64,000 nucleotides of DNA from Nevskia ramosa DSM 11499 (lineage in GTDB: Bacteria > Pseudomonadota > Gammaproteobacteria > Nevskiales > Nevskiaceae), in the NCBI RefSeq assembly GCF_000420645.1, contig NZ_ATVI01000009.1:233134-297133 (forward strand). The letters run 5' to 3'. A program made the position numbers and the translations under genes. The notes beneath the pieces were generated by a model. That model did no database searches, was not told where the DNA came from, and saw only the letters and a program-made list of their open reading frames with translations. Position 1 is the first letter of the stretch, and each line of letters opens with the position of its first letter. Positions 17,746 through 27,222 of the stretch are shown piece by piece.

Positions 17746-18387
17746 TCAGGTCTTGACGGTGGTGGTGCCGAAGCGTTGCAGCAGTTCGCGGACGGTAGCG
17801 ATGCCGAGCTTGGCGAGGATGTTGGCGCGGTGGACGTCGATGGTGCGCGGGCTGATCTCCAGATCCCGGGCGATCTGCTTGCTGCTGGCGCCGGCGAGGA
17901 TGCGTTCGAGCACGTCGTGTTCGCGGACCGACAGTCTGGCCAGCCATTCACTGCGATTGAGCTGGGCGCGACGGGTCTGGTAGTTCTGGCGGGCCTGCAG
18001 CGAGACGCGGCTGACGCAGTCGAGAAACACCTGTGGATCGAAAGGCTTCTGCAGGAAATCGGTGGCGCCGAGCTTCATCGCGTGGACGGCGGTGGGCACG
18101 TCGCCGTGCGCGGTCAGGAAGATGATTGGCACGTCGGGGCGGATAGCAGCCAGACGTTCGGCGGCTTCGAGGCCGCCGATGTCCGGCATGCGCAGGTCGA
18201 GCACGACGCAGGCGGCGCCGTCGTAGTCCGGCACGGCGGCGAGGAAGTCCGCGACGCGATGATGGGTTTCCGAGGCGATGCCGGCTGATTCCAATAGCCA
18301 GCTGAGGCCCTTGGTGACGTTGGGCTGATCGTCGACCAGATAGACGCGCACTGCAGTGTTTCCAGACTTCTCCTGCGATTTATCCAT
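17746..18387 (-). CDS. FixJ/LuxR-type response regulator
   Basis: This 213-residue protein has a receiver domain with D19/D20, phosphoacceptor D64 (VVLDLRMPD), LTAHGD and the invariant Lys in FLQKPFD. A LuxR/FixJ helix-turn-helix (LSVREHDVLERILAGASSKQ, then SPRTIDVHRANILAKL) occupies about residues 145-195. The start at 18387 overlaps the kinase stop by 8 bp, which supports translational coupling. With the kinase it is divergent from the apc-like operon and is the natural candidate activator of it. By comparison, known acetophenone carboxylase genes in Aromatoleum are under two-component control. Confidence 0.9.
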   Translation of the reverse strand: MDKSQEKSGNTAVRVYLVDDQPNVTKGLSWLLESAGIASETHHRVADFLAAVPDYDGAACVVLDLRMPDIGGLEAAERLAAIRPDVPIIFLTAHGDVPTAVHAMKLGATDFLQKPFDPQVFLDCVSRVSLQARQNYQTRRAQLNRSEWLARLSVREHDVLERILAGASSKQIARDLEISPRTIDVHRANILAKLGIATVRELLQRFGTTTVKT

Positions 18388-20017
18388 GAGCCGCCTTGAT
18401 GCCGAGCAGGGTGAAACGGAAGCGTGCGCCGCTGCGCGCACGGGCATCCAGCGCCAGTTGGCCGCCGTGCGCTTCGACGATGTTGCGACACATCATCAGG
18501 CCCATGCCGAGACCGTCGCGCTTGGAGGTCACGTAGGGTTCGAACAACGTGGCCTGATGCTCGGCGCTGACGCCGGGGCCGTTGTCGGCGACGGTCACCG
18601 TCAGCTTGCCACCGATGCTGCGGGCAACGCCGATTCGGATCTCCGGGCGCAGCGTTTCGGCGGCGCGCATCGCTTCGATCGCGTTGACGATCAGGTTGAC
18701 CAGCACCTGCTGCAGTTCGACCCGGTTGCCAGACACGCTCGGCACCGCCGCCGCGGCCTTGACCAACACCCGCGTGCCTTCCTCGCGCAACTGCAGTTGC
18801 AGCAGTTCGAGCGTGGCGTAGATCAGCGCGATGACGTCCACCGGTTCGTCACCGGGCCGATGGCGGGTCACGAACGAACGGACGTTGCGGATGATGTCGC
18901 CGGCCTGGCGCAGCTGCAGCTGGATCGCGTGCAGCGCTTCGAGCGCATCGGGACGATCGCGTAGTTCGTTGCTCAGTCGGCGCTCGAGGCCCGCGGCATA
19001 GCTCAGCGAAGCGTTCAGCGGCTGGCCCAGCTCGTGGGCGAGCGCCGATGCAAACTCGCCCATCAGCGAGCGCCGCGTGGCATGGGCGAGTTGCTGCTGT
19101 TGTGCCAGCTCGCGATCACGGGCGCGACGCTGTTCGGTGCGATCGGCGAACACCACGGCGGCACCGAGGCCGCGCACCGGAACTCGCACGCCGACCACGT
19201 CGAACCAGCGCGTTTCGCCGCTATCCGCTTGCCAGAGCACGGTGAGGTGATCGCTGCGCCGGCTGGCGGCGCGGCTGTGGATCATCTCGAGCAGGCTGGT
19301 CTCGCCGTCGACACCGAGCACGCGGCAGCGGCTGTGTGCGGCGAGCGCGACGAAGTGTTCGGCATCGCGGGCGCTGAACCAGGTGCGCAGCATCGGGTTG
19401 ATCTCGACGATGCCGCCATCGGTGTCGGTGACGGCGATGCCGAGCGGAATGTTGTGGATCAGCACGCGGTATTTCTCGCGGCTTTCGATCATCGCCCGCT
19501 CGGTGGCGCGGCGGCGCTCCACTTCCAGCTTCAGCGCGGCATTGGTCTTCTGCAGATTCAGCGTGCGGCTCTGCACCCGCTGTTCGAGCCGCTGGTTGGC
19601 GCGCGCCAACTGGTTCTCGATCTGCTTCTTGGCGGTGATGTCCTGCACCACCCAGACCGATGGCGAACTGGCATCGCCGCGCTTCAGCCAGCGGCCGCCG
19701 ATCAGGCACCAGCGGATGCTGCCGTCCTTGGCGAGCAGCGCCCGCTCGTGCAGATAGACGTTGTCGCGCGGCACCTTGGCGACCACGGCGCCGACATCCT
19801 CGTAGTCCTGCCGGCGTGCATAGACCTTGCGTACCGGCTCGCCCAGCAACTCGCCCGGCGCGTAGCCGAGCAGCTCCTCCATGCGCCGGTTGACCTGCAG
19901 GAAACGCCGGCCCTGCATGAAGCAGATGCCGACGATCGCGTTGTCGAACACCTGCTTGTAGAGCAGCGGATCGGGCTCGTTCAGCGCAGCGGCTGTGGCG
20001 TGGGCGGGCAGGGTCAT
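18380..20017 (-). CDS. PAS-domain sensor histidine kinase (FixL-like, soluble)
   Basis: This kinase is 545 residues long and has no membrane segment. It has a first PAS domain (about 16-140, FDNAIVGICFMQGRRFLQVN), a coiled-coil (QLARANQRLEQRVQSRTLN), a second PAS domain (about 190-310), an H-box of the FixL type (ALAHELGQPLNA) and a HATPase domain (NLIVNAIEAMR, DNGPGV, GLGMGLMM). A cytoplasmic PAS sensor fits detection of an intracellular aromatic ketone or acid. The start at 20017 gives a clean N-terminus; the frame continues to 20290 but would overlap apcA. It is immediately followed by its response regulator. Confidence 0.88.
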   Translation of the reverse strand: MTLPAHATAAALNEPDPLLYKQVFDNAIVGICFMQGRRFLQVNRRMEELLGYAPGELLGEPVRKVYARRQDYEDVGAVVAKVPRDNVYLHERALLAKDGSIRWCLIGGRWLKRGDASSPSVWVVQDITAKKQIENQLARANQRLEQRVQSRTLNLQKTNAALKLEVERRRATERAMIESREKYRVLIHNIPLGIAVTDTDGGIVEINPMLRTWFSARDAEHFVALAAHSRCRVLGVDGETSLLEMIHSRAASRRSDHLTVLWQADSGETRWFDVVGVRVPVRGLGAAVVFADRTEQRRARDRELAQQQQLAHATRRSLMGEFASALAHELGQPLNASLSYAAGLERRLSNELRDRPDALEALHAIQLQLRQAGDIIRNVRSFVTRHRPGDEPVDVIALIYATLELLQLQLREEGTRVLVKAAAAVPSVSGNRVELQQVLVNLIVNAIEAMRAAETLRPEIRIGVARSIGGKLTVTVADNGPGVSAEHQATLFEPYVTSKRDGLGMGLMMCRNIVEAHGGQLALDARARSGARFRFTLLGIKAAHG

Positions 20018-20053
20018 CAGGCTGGGGACAGGGCTTTTTGCTGCAGTGCAGAT

Positions 20054-20097
20054 TCGTAGTCGATACGAGTAGGCGAGGCGGCGCTCGCTGCCTACTC
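20054..20097. promoter_or_regulatory. Nested inverted repeats between kinase and apcA
   Basis: TCGTA-N5-TACGA (20054-20068) overlaps a second repeat, GAGTAGGC-N15-GCCTACTC (20067-20097). Both lie in the 166-bp divergent region, 87 bp or more before the apcA start. They are good candidates for a response-regulator site, though no consensus proves it. Confidence 0.45.
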
Positions 20098-20183
20098 TGC
20101 GTGCATGGTGCAGCAAAGCACCTCGAATAGAACACTGCCGGCATGACCGGCAACGACAGACGCAGTGCGAGGGAGGACCGAAG

Positions 20184-22184
20184 ATGCTGACGATCGACAT
20201 CGATACCGGTGGCACGATGACCGACGCCTTGATCACCGATGGCGCCACGCGCCACTGCATCAAGGTCGACACCACGCCGCATGATTTCACTGTGGGCCTG
20301 CAGCACTGCCTGAGTGAAGCCGCGAAGCTCTACGAGATCGAGGACATCGCTGCGCTGCTGGCGAAGGTATCGCTGATCCGCTGGTCGTCGACGATCACCA
20401 CCAATGTGCTCGCCGAACGCCGCGGCGCCAAGGTCGGCCTGCTGGTGACGAAAGACCACGAGGAAGACCTGTACGGCGACGGCCGCTCGGCGATCATCGA
20501 TGAACTGGTGGCGGCCGAGAACGTCATCGGCCTGCCGGCCGATCCGGAAGCGAAGGACATCCTGCTGGCGGTCAAGGCGCTGCTCGAATCCGGCGTGCGC
20601 CGCATCTGCGTGGCGCTGGCCGGAAGCTTCCCGGATAACCGCGCCGAGATCGCGATCAAGCGGGTCATCGAGGATCAGTATCCGGATCACATCATCGGCT
20701 CGGTGCCGGTGCTGCTCGGCTCGGAGATGGCCCAGATCGGCCACGACCAGACCCGCGCCCATTACTCGGCGATGAACGCCTACACGCACTCGCATCTGGC
20801 AACTTCGTTGTTCAAGGCCGAGGACATCCTGCGTGACGAATACGGCTGGCGCGGTGCACTGCTGATCGGCCAGACCAGCGGCGGCGTTGCCCGCATCGGC
20901 AAGACCAAGGCGGTCGACACGATCGAGTCCGGCCCGGTGTTCGGCACCTTCGGCGGCGCCTTTGCGGCGCGCAGCTACGGACTGAAGGACGTGGTCTGCT
21001 TCGATGTCGGCGGCACCACCACCAAGTGCTCGATCGTCCGCAACGGCGAACCGGTGTTCCAGCGTGGCGGCGATCTGATGGAAATCCCGGTGCAGACCTC
21101 GTTCGCGATGCTGCGCTCGGCGGCGATCGGAGGCGGCTCGATCGCCCGGGTCAAGGGCGGGCGTCTGGTGCTCGGCCCGGACAGCCAGGGCGCGGCACCG
21201 GGGCCGGCCTGTTACGCGCTCGGTGGCCGCGAAGCGACCCTGACCGACGCGCTGCTGCTGCTCGGCTATCTCGATGCCGACAACTTCCTCGGCGGCCGTC
21301 GTCGTCTTTCCGCCGAGCACGCCCGCAAGATCATCGACAAGAACATCGCCAAGCCGCTGGCGGTATCGGTGGAGCAGGCGGCGCTGCTGATCCGCGATGA
21401 AGCGGTGACGGTGATGGCCGAGCTGATCACCAATACATTGTCTGAAGCCATGCTCGAAGCCAGCCAGGTGGCGATGTTTTCCTTCGGCGGCAATGGCCCG
21501 ATGTTCGGCGCCTTCGTCGCCGAGCGGCTCGGCATCGCCAAGGCTTATGCCTTCGACTATGGCCCGGTGTTCGGTGCTTTCGGCTCGTCGATCTCCGATG
21601 TCGCCCACGTCTACGAGCGTGGCGTCGGCCTGGCCTGGAACGCGACGAACGAGGCCTCGATCCTCGCCGCCGCTCAGCGCCTGCACACCCAGGCGGTGCG
21701 CGATCTTCAGGGCGAGGGCTTCGATCCGGCTGCCGCGATCTACCGCTGCGAACTGGAGTTCGGCCGCAATGCGAACGTCGCCGGTGCCTGCCGCTTCGAT
21801 TACGCCGGCGAACCGGGCAGCCCGTTCATCGCTGCTGCCATGCAGGCGATCAAGACAGCCGGACTCGCCGGCACGGCCGAGCCGCTACTGCTGCTTCGCG
21901 TTTCGGCCCGGCTCGAAGTGGCGGCCAACCAGTTGCAGAAGAAGTCTGCCGGCAAGGCCGCGGCAACCACCGGTAGCCGCGCGATGCAGTTCAACGGTCA
22001 TGGCGCTGAACCGCTGCCGGCACATGTCTGGGAACGGCTGAACGTTGGCGACCGGATTCGCGGCCCGGCCATGATCAACGGCGCCACGATGAGCTGCCCG
22101 GTGCCACCGGGCTGGATGCTGGCCGTCGATGACTACGGCAATGCAGCGATGAGCCGGGCAAACCAGCAGGAGGCTGCGTTGTGA
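20184..22184 (+). CDS. apcA: Acetophenone carboxylase-like subunit, hydantoinase A type
   Basis: This 666-residue protein is a HyuA/acetone-carboxylase-type ATP-handling subunit. It opens with [13 protein letters not shown], has the second nucleotide motif [14 protein letters not shown] (about 275-290), the GGGSIARV loop, and [20 protein letters not shown] near residue 435. The order of this gene, a small zinc-type subunit, a second HyuA and a HyuB reproduces the apc1-4 set for acetophenone carboxylase, which uses ATP to carboxylate acetophenone to benzoylacetate. A GGGAGG at 20171-20176 precedes the start. It overlaps the next gene by 4 bp. A related aryl ketone, acetone or a hydantoin cannot be excluded as substrate. 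Confidence 0.78.
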   Translation: MLTIDIDTGGTMTDALITDGATRHCIKVDTTPHDFTVGLQHCLSEAAKLYEIEDIAALLAKVSLIRWSSTITTNVLAERRGAKVGLLVTKDHEEDLYGDGRSAIIDELVAAENVIGLPADPEAKDILLAVKALLESGVRRICVALAGSFPDNRAEIAIKRVIEDQYPDHIIGSVPVLLGSEMAQIGHDQTRAHYSAMNAYTHSHLATSLFKAEDILRDEYGWRGALLIGQTSGGVARIGKTKAVDTIESGPVFGTFGGAFAARSYGLKDVVCFDVGGTTTKCSIVRNGEPVFQRGGDLMEIPVQTSFAMLRSAAIGGGSIARVKGGRLVLGPDSQGAAPGPACYALGGREATLTDALLLLGYLDADNFLGGRRRLSAEHARKIIDKNIAKPLAVSVEQAALLIRDEAVTVMAELITNTLSEAMLEASQVAMFSFGGNGPMFGAFVAERLGIAKAYAFDYGPVFGAFGSSISDVAHVYERGVGLAWNATNEASILAAAQRLHTQAVRDLQGEGFDPAAAIYRCELEFGRNANVAGACRFDYAGEPGSPFIAAAMQAIKTAGLAGTAEPLLLLRVSARLEVAANQLQKKSAGKAAATTGSRAMQFNGHGAEPLPAHVWERLNVGDRIRGPAMINGATMSCPVPPGWMLAVDDYGNAAMSRANQQEAAL

Positions 22185-22561
22185 GTGAACTGATCCGTTT
22201 CACCGAAAACCTCGATCTCGATGCTGCGAAGGAGATGTGGCTCTGCCACAGCTGCGCGCATCCGCTGATCTCGGCGCGCGAGAACTACAAGAAGGGTTGC
22301 CTGGTCGCGCAGCGCGATCCGCGCGAGATCCACGAAGCCGTGCTCGAAGGTGCCTACAGCTTCTCGCCGGACCCGGACTGGTCGCGAATCATCGAGTTCT
22401 ACTGCCCGAACTGCGGCCGCCAGATCGAGACCGAATACCTGCCGCCCGGTCATCCGATCACTCATGACATCGAACTCGATGTCGACAGCCTGAAGCGCAG
22501 GCTGGCCTCGGGCGATCTGGTGGTCACGAACGGCAAGCTGGTGATGGGGGAGGAGGCATGA
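22181..22561 (+). CDS. apcB: Acetophenone carboxylase-like small subunit (zinc-ribbon type)
   Basis: This 126-residue protein has two CxxC pairs, C22-x2-C25 (LCHSCAH) and C75-x2-C78 (YCPNCGR), forming a probable zinc ribbon, followed by [21 protein letters not shown]. It resembles the small gamma-type subunits of acetone and acetophenone carboxylases (Apc2, about 15 kDa). The start overlaps the apcA stop (GTGA), so the GTG at 22181 is used and translation is coupled. Its presence separates this cluster from simple hydantoinases, which lack such a subunit. Confidence 0.78.
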   Translation: MSELIRFTENLDLDAAKEMWLCHSCAHPLISARENYKKGCLVAQRDPREIHEAVLEGAYSFSPDPDWSRIIEFYCPNCGRQIETEYLPPGHPITHDIELDVDSLKRRLASGDLVVTNGKLVMGEEA

Positions 22562-22673
22562 GCTACCCGACGAGGGACCCACAGCTTCACCGTGGGATCG
22601 ACGGCAAGGCGAATGCCCCCTGTTGCCGACAGAACACCACTTCCGATTGCACGAGCGTCATGGAGGCAACTGC

Positions 22674-24878
22674 ATGAGCAAGTCGACCGCTGTCATGAAC
22701 TCCATCGACATCGACGTCGGCGGCACCTTCACCGATTTCGTGCTGACGCTCGATGGCGAGCGCCACATCGTCAAGTCGCCGACCACGCCGCATGACTTGT
22801 CGATCGGCTTCGTCAACGCCGTCGAGTCCGGCGCCGAGAAGGTCGGCCTGAGCATCGAGGAACTGCTGCCACGCATCGATATCGTTCGCTACTCGACGAC
22901 GGTCGCTTTGAATCGCCTGCTGCAGCGCCAGGGCCCGCGCATCGGCTTCATTACCACCGAGGGCCATGAGGACGTGATTCACATCGGCCGCGGCGCCCAG
23001 TGGGTCGATGGCCAGATCATTTCCGAGCGGCGCAATCTCGCTGCGCAGAACAAGCCGCATCCGCTGATCAGCCGCGACCTCGTGGTCGGCGTCAAGGAGC
23101 GCATCGACTCCAAGGGCAACATCGTTCGGCCGCTGGACGAAGAAGACGTGCGTCGCAAGCTGCGCGTGCTGATGGATCGCGGCGCGCGCGCGATCGTCGT
23201 CTGCACCTTGTGGTCGTTCTCGAATCCGGTGCACGAGAAGCGCATCCGCGAAATCATCCGCGACGAGTACAAGGAGTACCACATCGGTTTCGTGCCGGTG
23301 GTCATGAGCCATGCGGTCACCGCCAAGCTCGGCGAGTACGAGCGGGCGATGACGGCGGTGCTCGATGCCTACCTGCAGCACGCCATGCAGACCGAGATCT
23401 GCGCCACCTGGGACAAGCTGCGCGACAAGGGCTATCGCGGCACTTTCCTGATGATCCACAACTCTGGCGGATCGGCCGATATCTTCAAGACACCAGCCTC
23501 ACGCACCTTCAACGGCGGCCCGGTGTCCGGCCTGATGGGCTCGGCTTACTTCGCCGACAAGCTCGGCTACAAGAACGTGATCATGGGCGATGTCGGCGGC
23601 ACCAGTTTCGATGTGGCGCTGGTGGTCGAATCGAGCGTCCGCAATTACACGTTCAAGCCGGTCATCGATCGCTGGATGGTCAACGTGACGATGATGCAGA
23701 CCATCTCGATCGGCGCCGGCGGCGGCTCGATCGCCAGCGTCGACAAGAGCGGGCGACTGTCGGTCGGCCCGAAGTCGGCCGGCTCGATGCCGGGCCCGGT
23801 CTGCTACGACCTCGGTGGCACCGAGCCGACCACCACCGATGCCGACGTGGTGCTCGGCTACATCAATCCGGATGCCTACTTCGGTGGCCAGATGCCGCTG
23901 AACAAGGCCAAGGCCGCGAAGGCGATCAAGGACCGGATCGCCGACAAGCTCGGTGTCAGCGTCTACGAAGCGGCGGCGATGATCCGCAACGTCATCGACG
24001 AGAACATGGCCTCGGCGATCAAGCGCGAAGTGCACATGCGCGGCTATCACCCGGAAGACTTCGTGCTGTTCGCCATCGGCGGTGCCGGCCCGACCCACGT
24101 CGCCGGCTTCCAGGCCGATGTGCCGAAGGCGGTGGTATTTCCGGCCGCGCCGGTGTTCTGCGCGATGGGCAGCTCGATCATGGACATCGTCCATCTTTAC
24201 GAGCAGTCCAAGCGCCTGATCTTCATGGAGCCGATCAGCGAAGCCCTGGTCATCGACCGCGCGCAGTTCAACGCCATCGTCCAGGAGATGATCGACAAGG
24301 CGAAGCAGGAACTGGTGTCGGAAAGCCTGGACCCGGCCGAGGCCAGCTACGCACTGGAGCTGGACATGCTCTACGGCGGCCAGGTCAACGTGAAACGCAC
24401 GGCTTGCCCGGTGCTGCAGATCGAGTCGGACGCTGACGCGCAGGCCGCCTACGACGAGTTCGAGCGCGAGTTCTCGGCCGCGTTCAGCCCGCTGGTGGTC
24501 AACCGTCCGGGCGGCGTGTTCCTCGACAACTTCGTGCTGAAGGTGACCGTGCCGGTGGCCAAGCCGCCGATCCCGGAATACCCGATGCAGGCTGCCGATC
24601 CGGAAGCTGCACGCCTCGGTACCCGGGAGGCCTACTGGCTGGAATTGAAGGCGGCGGTGCCGACGCCGACCTACAAGTTCGAGCTGCTGCAGCCGGGCAA
24701 CGTGATCATCGGCCCGGCCGTCGTCGAAGCCGATCTGACCACGGTGGCGATCCCGCCCGGACGCCGCTTCTCGATCGACAAGCACAAGCTCGGAATTCTC
24801 GAGCGCATCGTCGTAGCGGCAAGCCCGGCTGATCACAAAAAGACCACGAGCAGCCGACGCGGTGCCACTACTGCCTGA
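22674..24878 (+). CDS. apcC: Acetophenone carboxylase-like subunit, second hydantoinase A type
   Basis: This 734-residue HyuA-type protein has the phosphate motif IDIDVGGTFTDFVLT, a second motif VIMGDVGGTSFDVALV (about 300-315), GAGGGSIASV, and FAIGGAGPTHVAGF near residue 465. The size agrees with the 80-kDa Apc3 subunit. The start at 22674 is set by GGAGG at 22662-22666. A 112-bp gap separates it from apcB, with no obvious terminator. Two different HyuA paralogues in one operon is the diagnostic feature of acetophenone carboxylase, and would let ATP drive both carboxyl and ketone activation. Both paralogues appear to keep their nucleotide motifs. Confidence 0.8.
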   Translation: MSKSTAVMNSIDIDVGGTFTDFVLTLDGERHIVKSPTTPHDLSIGFVNAVESGAEKVGLSIEELLPRIDIVRYSTTVALNRLLQRQGPRIGFITTEGHEDVIHIGRGAQWVDGQIISERRNLAAQNKPHPLISRDLVVGVKERIDSKGNIVRPLDEEDVRRKLRVLMDRGARAIVVCTLWSFSNPVHEKRIREIIRDEYKEYHIGFVPVVMSHAVTAKLGEYERAMTAVLDAYLQHAMQTEICATWDKLRDKGYRGTFLMIHNSGGSADIFKTPASRTFNGGPVSGLMGSAYFADKLGYKNVIMGDVGGTSFDVALVVESSVRNYTFKPVIDRWMVNVTMMQTISIGAGGGSIASVDKSGRLSVGPKSAGSMPGPVCYDLGGTEPTTTDADVVLGYINPDAYFGGQMPLNKAKAAKAIKDRIADKLGVSVYEAAAMIRNVIDENMASAIKREVHMRGYHPEDFVLFAIGGAGPTHVAGFQADVPKAVVFPAAPVFCAMGSSIMDIVHLYEQSKRLIFMEPISEALVIDRAQFNAIVQEMIDKAKQELVSESLDPAEASYALELDMLYGGQVNVKRTACPVLQIESDADAQAAYDEFEREFSAAFSPLVVNRPGGVFLDNFVLKVTVPVAKPPIPEYPMQAADPEAARLGTREAYWLELKAAVPTPTYKFELLQPGNVIIGPAVVEADLTTVAIPPGRRFSIDKHKLGILERIVVAASPADHKKTTSSRRGATTA

Positions 24879-24900
24879 TGTCAGCTCTCTCTCCACATCC

Positions 24901-24988
24901 CGTCATTCCCACGCAGGCGGGAATCCAGTTTTCGCATCCTGCGGTGCGCGAACGTCAACACTGGATCCCCGCCTTCGCGGGGATGACG
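24901..24988. repeat. REP-like inverted repeat pair between apcC and apcD
   Basis: A 29-bp element at 24901-24929 starting CGTCATTCCC and ending ATCCAGT is matched in inverted orientation at 24960-24988, 25 of 29 positions identical. Each copy contains its own short stem (for example CCCCGCCTTCGCGGGG). This is the REP/REPIN-type layout common in intergenic DNA. Confidence 0.75.
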
Positions 24989-25028
24989 ACTCCAATCGAA
25001 TTCATCTGATTCTCGACGCGAGCACCTC

Positions 25029-27086
25029 ATGGCTATCCCGACCCTTGAACAGAAACTCAACTGGCTGAAGACCGTTCCGCCAGCCGCCGACGTGCAGGCC
25101 ATTGCCGATTCGATCGACGCCGCCCGCTTCGAGATCGGTTTCCAGCGGACCAACGACATTCTCGACGAAGCGATGGACGTGTTCCAGCGTTCCTGCCGTT
25201 GCGCGATGGGCGTGGCCGGCGATTCGCTGGTCGGCATCTGCACCGCCGATGGCGACATCGTCAACGGCTCGATGGGCACCTATCTGCACGCGGTGATTCC
25301 ACCGCTGATCATCAAGTACATCATCCACACGTTCGGCAAGAACATCGGCATCAACGACGGCGACTTCTGGTTTGCCAACGATGCCGTCTACGGCGGTGTC
25401 CACAACCCCGATCAGGGCGTGATGACGCCGGTGTTCTACAAGGGCGAACTGGTCGCCTGGACGGTGGCGCTGGTGCATACCACCGAGACCGGCGCAATCG
25501 AACCGGGCGGCATGCCGGTATCGGCGACCACCCGCTTCGAGGAAGGCATGAACCTGCCGCCGATGCGCATCGGCCAGAACCACAAGCTGAGTCCCGACAT
25601 CGAATCGATGTTCCAGGCCTTCGGCCTGCGTGCCCCGCAGATGATCGCCGTCGATCTCAAGGCTCGCTGCACGACCGCCGATCGCGTCCGTACCCGCCTG
25701 ATCGAGATGTGCGATCGCGAAGGGCCTGCGTTCGTCAAAGGCCTGTTCGTCAAGATGATCCAGGCCGCCGATAGCGGCGCCAAGGATCTGATTCGCCAAT
25801 GGCCAGACGGCAAGTTCCGCTGCGTGAATTTCTCCGATGGTGTCGGCCTCAAGCAGGGCCTGATCCGCAACTGCTACATGACCCTGCACAAGAACGGCGA
25901 TCGTCTGCTGGTCGACTTCACCGGCACCGGGCCGGAGACGCCATCAAGCTACAACGCTCATCCGCAGGCGGCGATCGCGCACTTCACCAATTACATCTAC
26001 GAGTACCTGTTCCATCAGCTGCCGCTGTCGAACGGCACCTTCAACAACATCGATTTCAAGTTCGAGCACGGCACCTGCCTGTCGCCCGATCCGCGAGCCG
26101 CCACCTCGAACTCGGTGATGATCTCGACCGGCATCATGAGTGCAGTCCACAACTGCTTCGCCAAGACCATGTTCTCGACCGACAACTGGCGCCAGGCCGG
26201 TGCCAGCATGGCCAACGCCGGCAATGCGCTGGTGCTCGCCGGCCTGTCGCAATGGGGCCAGCCGTTCGCCGACATGCTGGCCTACTCGATCAATTCCGAA
26301 GGGCAGGGCGCGCGTCCCGATCAGGACGGCATGGATGCCTATGGCTTCCCCTGGGCGCATGGCGGCCGGGCGCCGAACGTCGAGAACGTCGAGAACGAAT
26401 TTCCGCTGCTGGTGCCGCTGTCCAGCCACTGGATCGACAGCTGTGGCCACGGCAAGTACCGCGGCGGCGTCGGCACCGTGCAGATGTGGGTTGCGCACCA
26501 CGTGCCGCAGGTCTACATGATGTGCATCGCCGACAACTCCAAGCTGCAGACGCCGCAGCCGCTGTTCGGCGGCTACGCGCCGAGCACGGTGCCGGGTGTA
26601 TCGATCAGCAAGTCGAAGATCATGGAGCAGCTTGCCGGCCGCGGCGAGCTGAACCTGGAACTGCAGGAAATCCTCACCGACAAGACCGTCGAAGGTGATT
26701 ACAAGACCGAGTTCCTCGGCCGTTCGGTGCGTCCTTACGACAACGGTGACGTCATCACCTTCGGCTTCTCCGCCGGCGGCACCGGCTTCGGCGATCCGAT
26801 GGATCGCGAGCCGGAATCGGTGGCCATCGATCTCGACAAGGGCACGATCACCGCGCAGACCGCGCTGCGCATCTACAAGGTGATCTGGGATCAGACTTCG
26901 CGCCGGGTCGATCTGGCGGCGACCAAGGCTGCCCGTGAAGCCGAGTACGCGGCGCGCAAGCAGCGCGGCAAGTCCTACGCCGAGTTCGAGCAGGAATGGC
27001 TGAAGCTGAAGCCCTCCGACGAGATCCTCGAGTACTACGGCACCTGGCCGGACGCCAAGCCGAACAAGGTATGGATGCGGGCGTGA
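25029..27086 (+). CDS. apcD: Acetophenone carboxylase-like subunit, hydantoinase B type
   Basis: This 685-residue HyuB-family protein carries family segments such as RRCAMGVAGDS (translated near residue 55), the GSMGTYLHAVIPPL region, DGDFWFANDAVYGGVHNPDQGV and FEHGTCLSPDPRA, with SAGGTGFGDPMDREPE near the C-terminus. In acetophenone carboxylase this is Apc4, which holds the ketone-carboxylating site; it also matches the beta subunit of acetone carboxylase. It follows apcC after a 150-bp gap filled by a REP pair. The ATG at 25029 is the first start in the frame. Confidence 0.8.
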   Translation: MAIPTLEQKLNWLKTVPPAADVQAIADSIDAARFEIGFQRTNDILDEAMDVFQRSCRCAMGVAGDSLVGICTADGDIVNGSMGTYLHAVIPPLIIKYIIHTFGKNIGINDGDFWFANDAVYGGVHNPDQGVMTPVFYKGELVAWTVALVHTTETGAIEPGGMPVSATTRFEEGMNLPPMRIGQNHKLSPDIESMFQAFGLRAPQMIAVDLKARCTTADRVRTRLIEMCDREGPAFVKGLFVKMIQAADSGAKDLIRQWPDGKFRCVNFSDGVGLKQGLIRNCYMTLHKNGDRLLVDFTGTGPETPSSYNAHPQAAIAHFTNYIYEYLFHQLPLSNGTFNNIDFKFEHGTCLSPDPRAATSNSVMISTGIMSAVHNCFAKTMFSTDNWRQAGASMANAGNALVLAGLSQWGQPFADMLAYSINSEGQGARPDQDGMDAYGFPWAHGGRAPNVENVENEFPLLVPLSSHWIDSCGHGKYRGGVGTVQMWVAHHVPQVYMMCIADNSKLQTPQPLFGGYAPSTVPGVSISKSKIMEQLAGRGELNLELQEILTDKTVEGDYKTEFLGRSVRPYDNGDVITFGFSAGGTGFGDPMDREPESVAIDLDKGTITAQTALRIYKVIWDQTSRRVDLAATKAAREAEYAARKQRGKSYAEFEQEWLKLKPSDEILEYYGTWPDAKPNKVWMRA

Positions 27087-27222
27087 AGCCGGCCTCGGCA
27101 CCGCGTTCGTCGATGCCGAGTGGCCTTGCTTTACGCGTGCCACGCGGGTTCGCCCTAAGCCGGCAGGGCAGGCTGACGGCATTAAAGTGGCCGCCTCCAT
27201 TCCCCGATCACCACTGCCGCGC

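Noticed and set aside
19221..21686. Long minus-strand frame spanning the kinase-apcA divergent region
   Set aside because: It crosses a promoter region and overlaps two genes in other frames with no recognisable protein sequence.
24901..24988. CRISPR-like repeat
   Set aside because: There are only two copies in inverted orientation with internal stems, which fits a REP pair and not a direct-repeat array.
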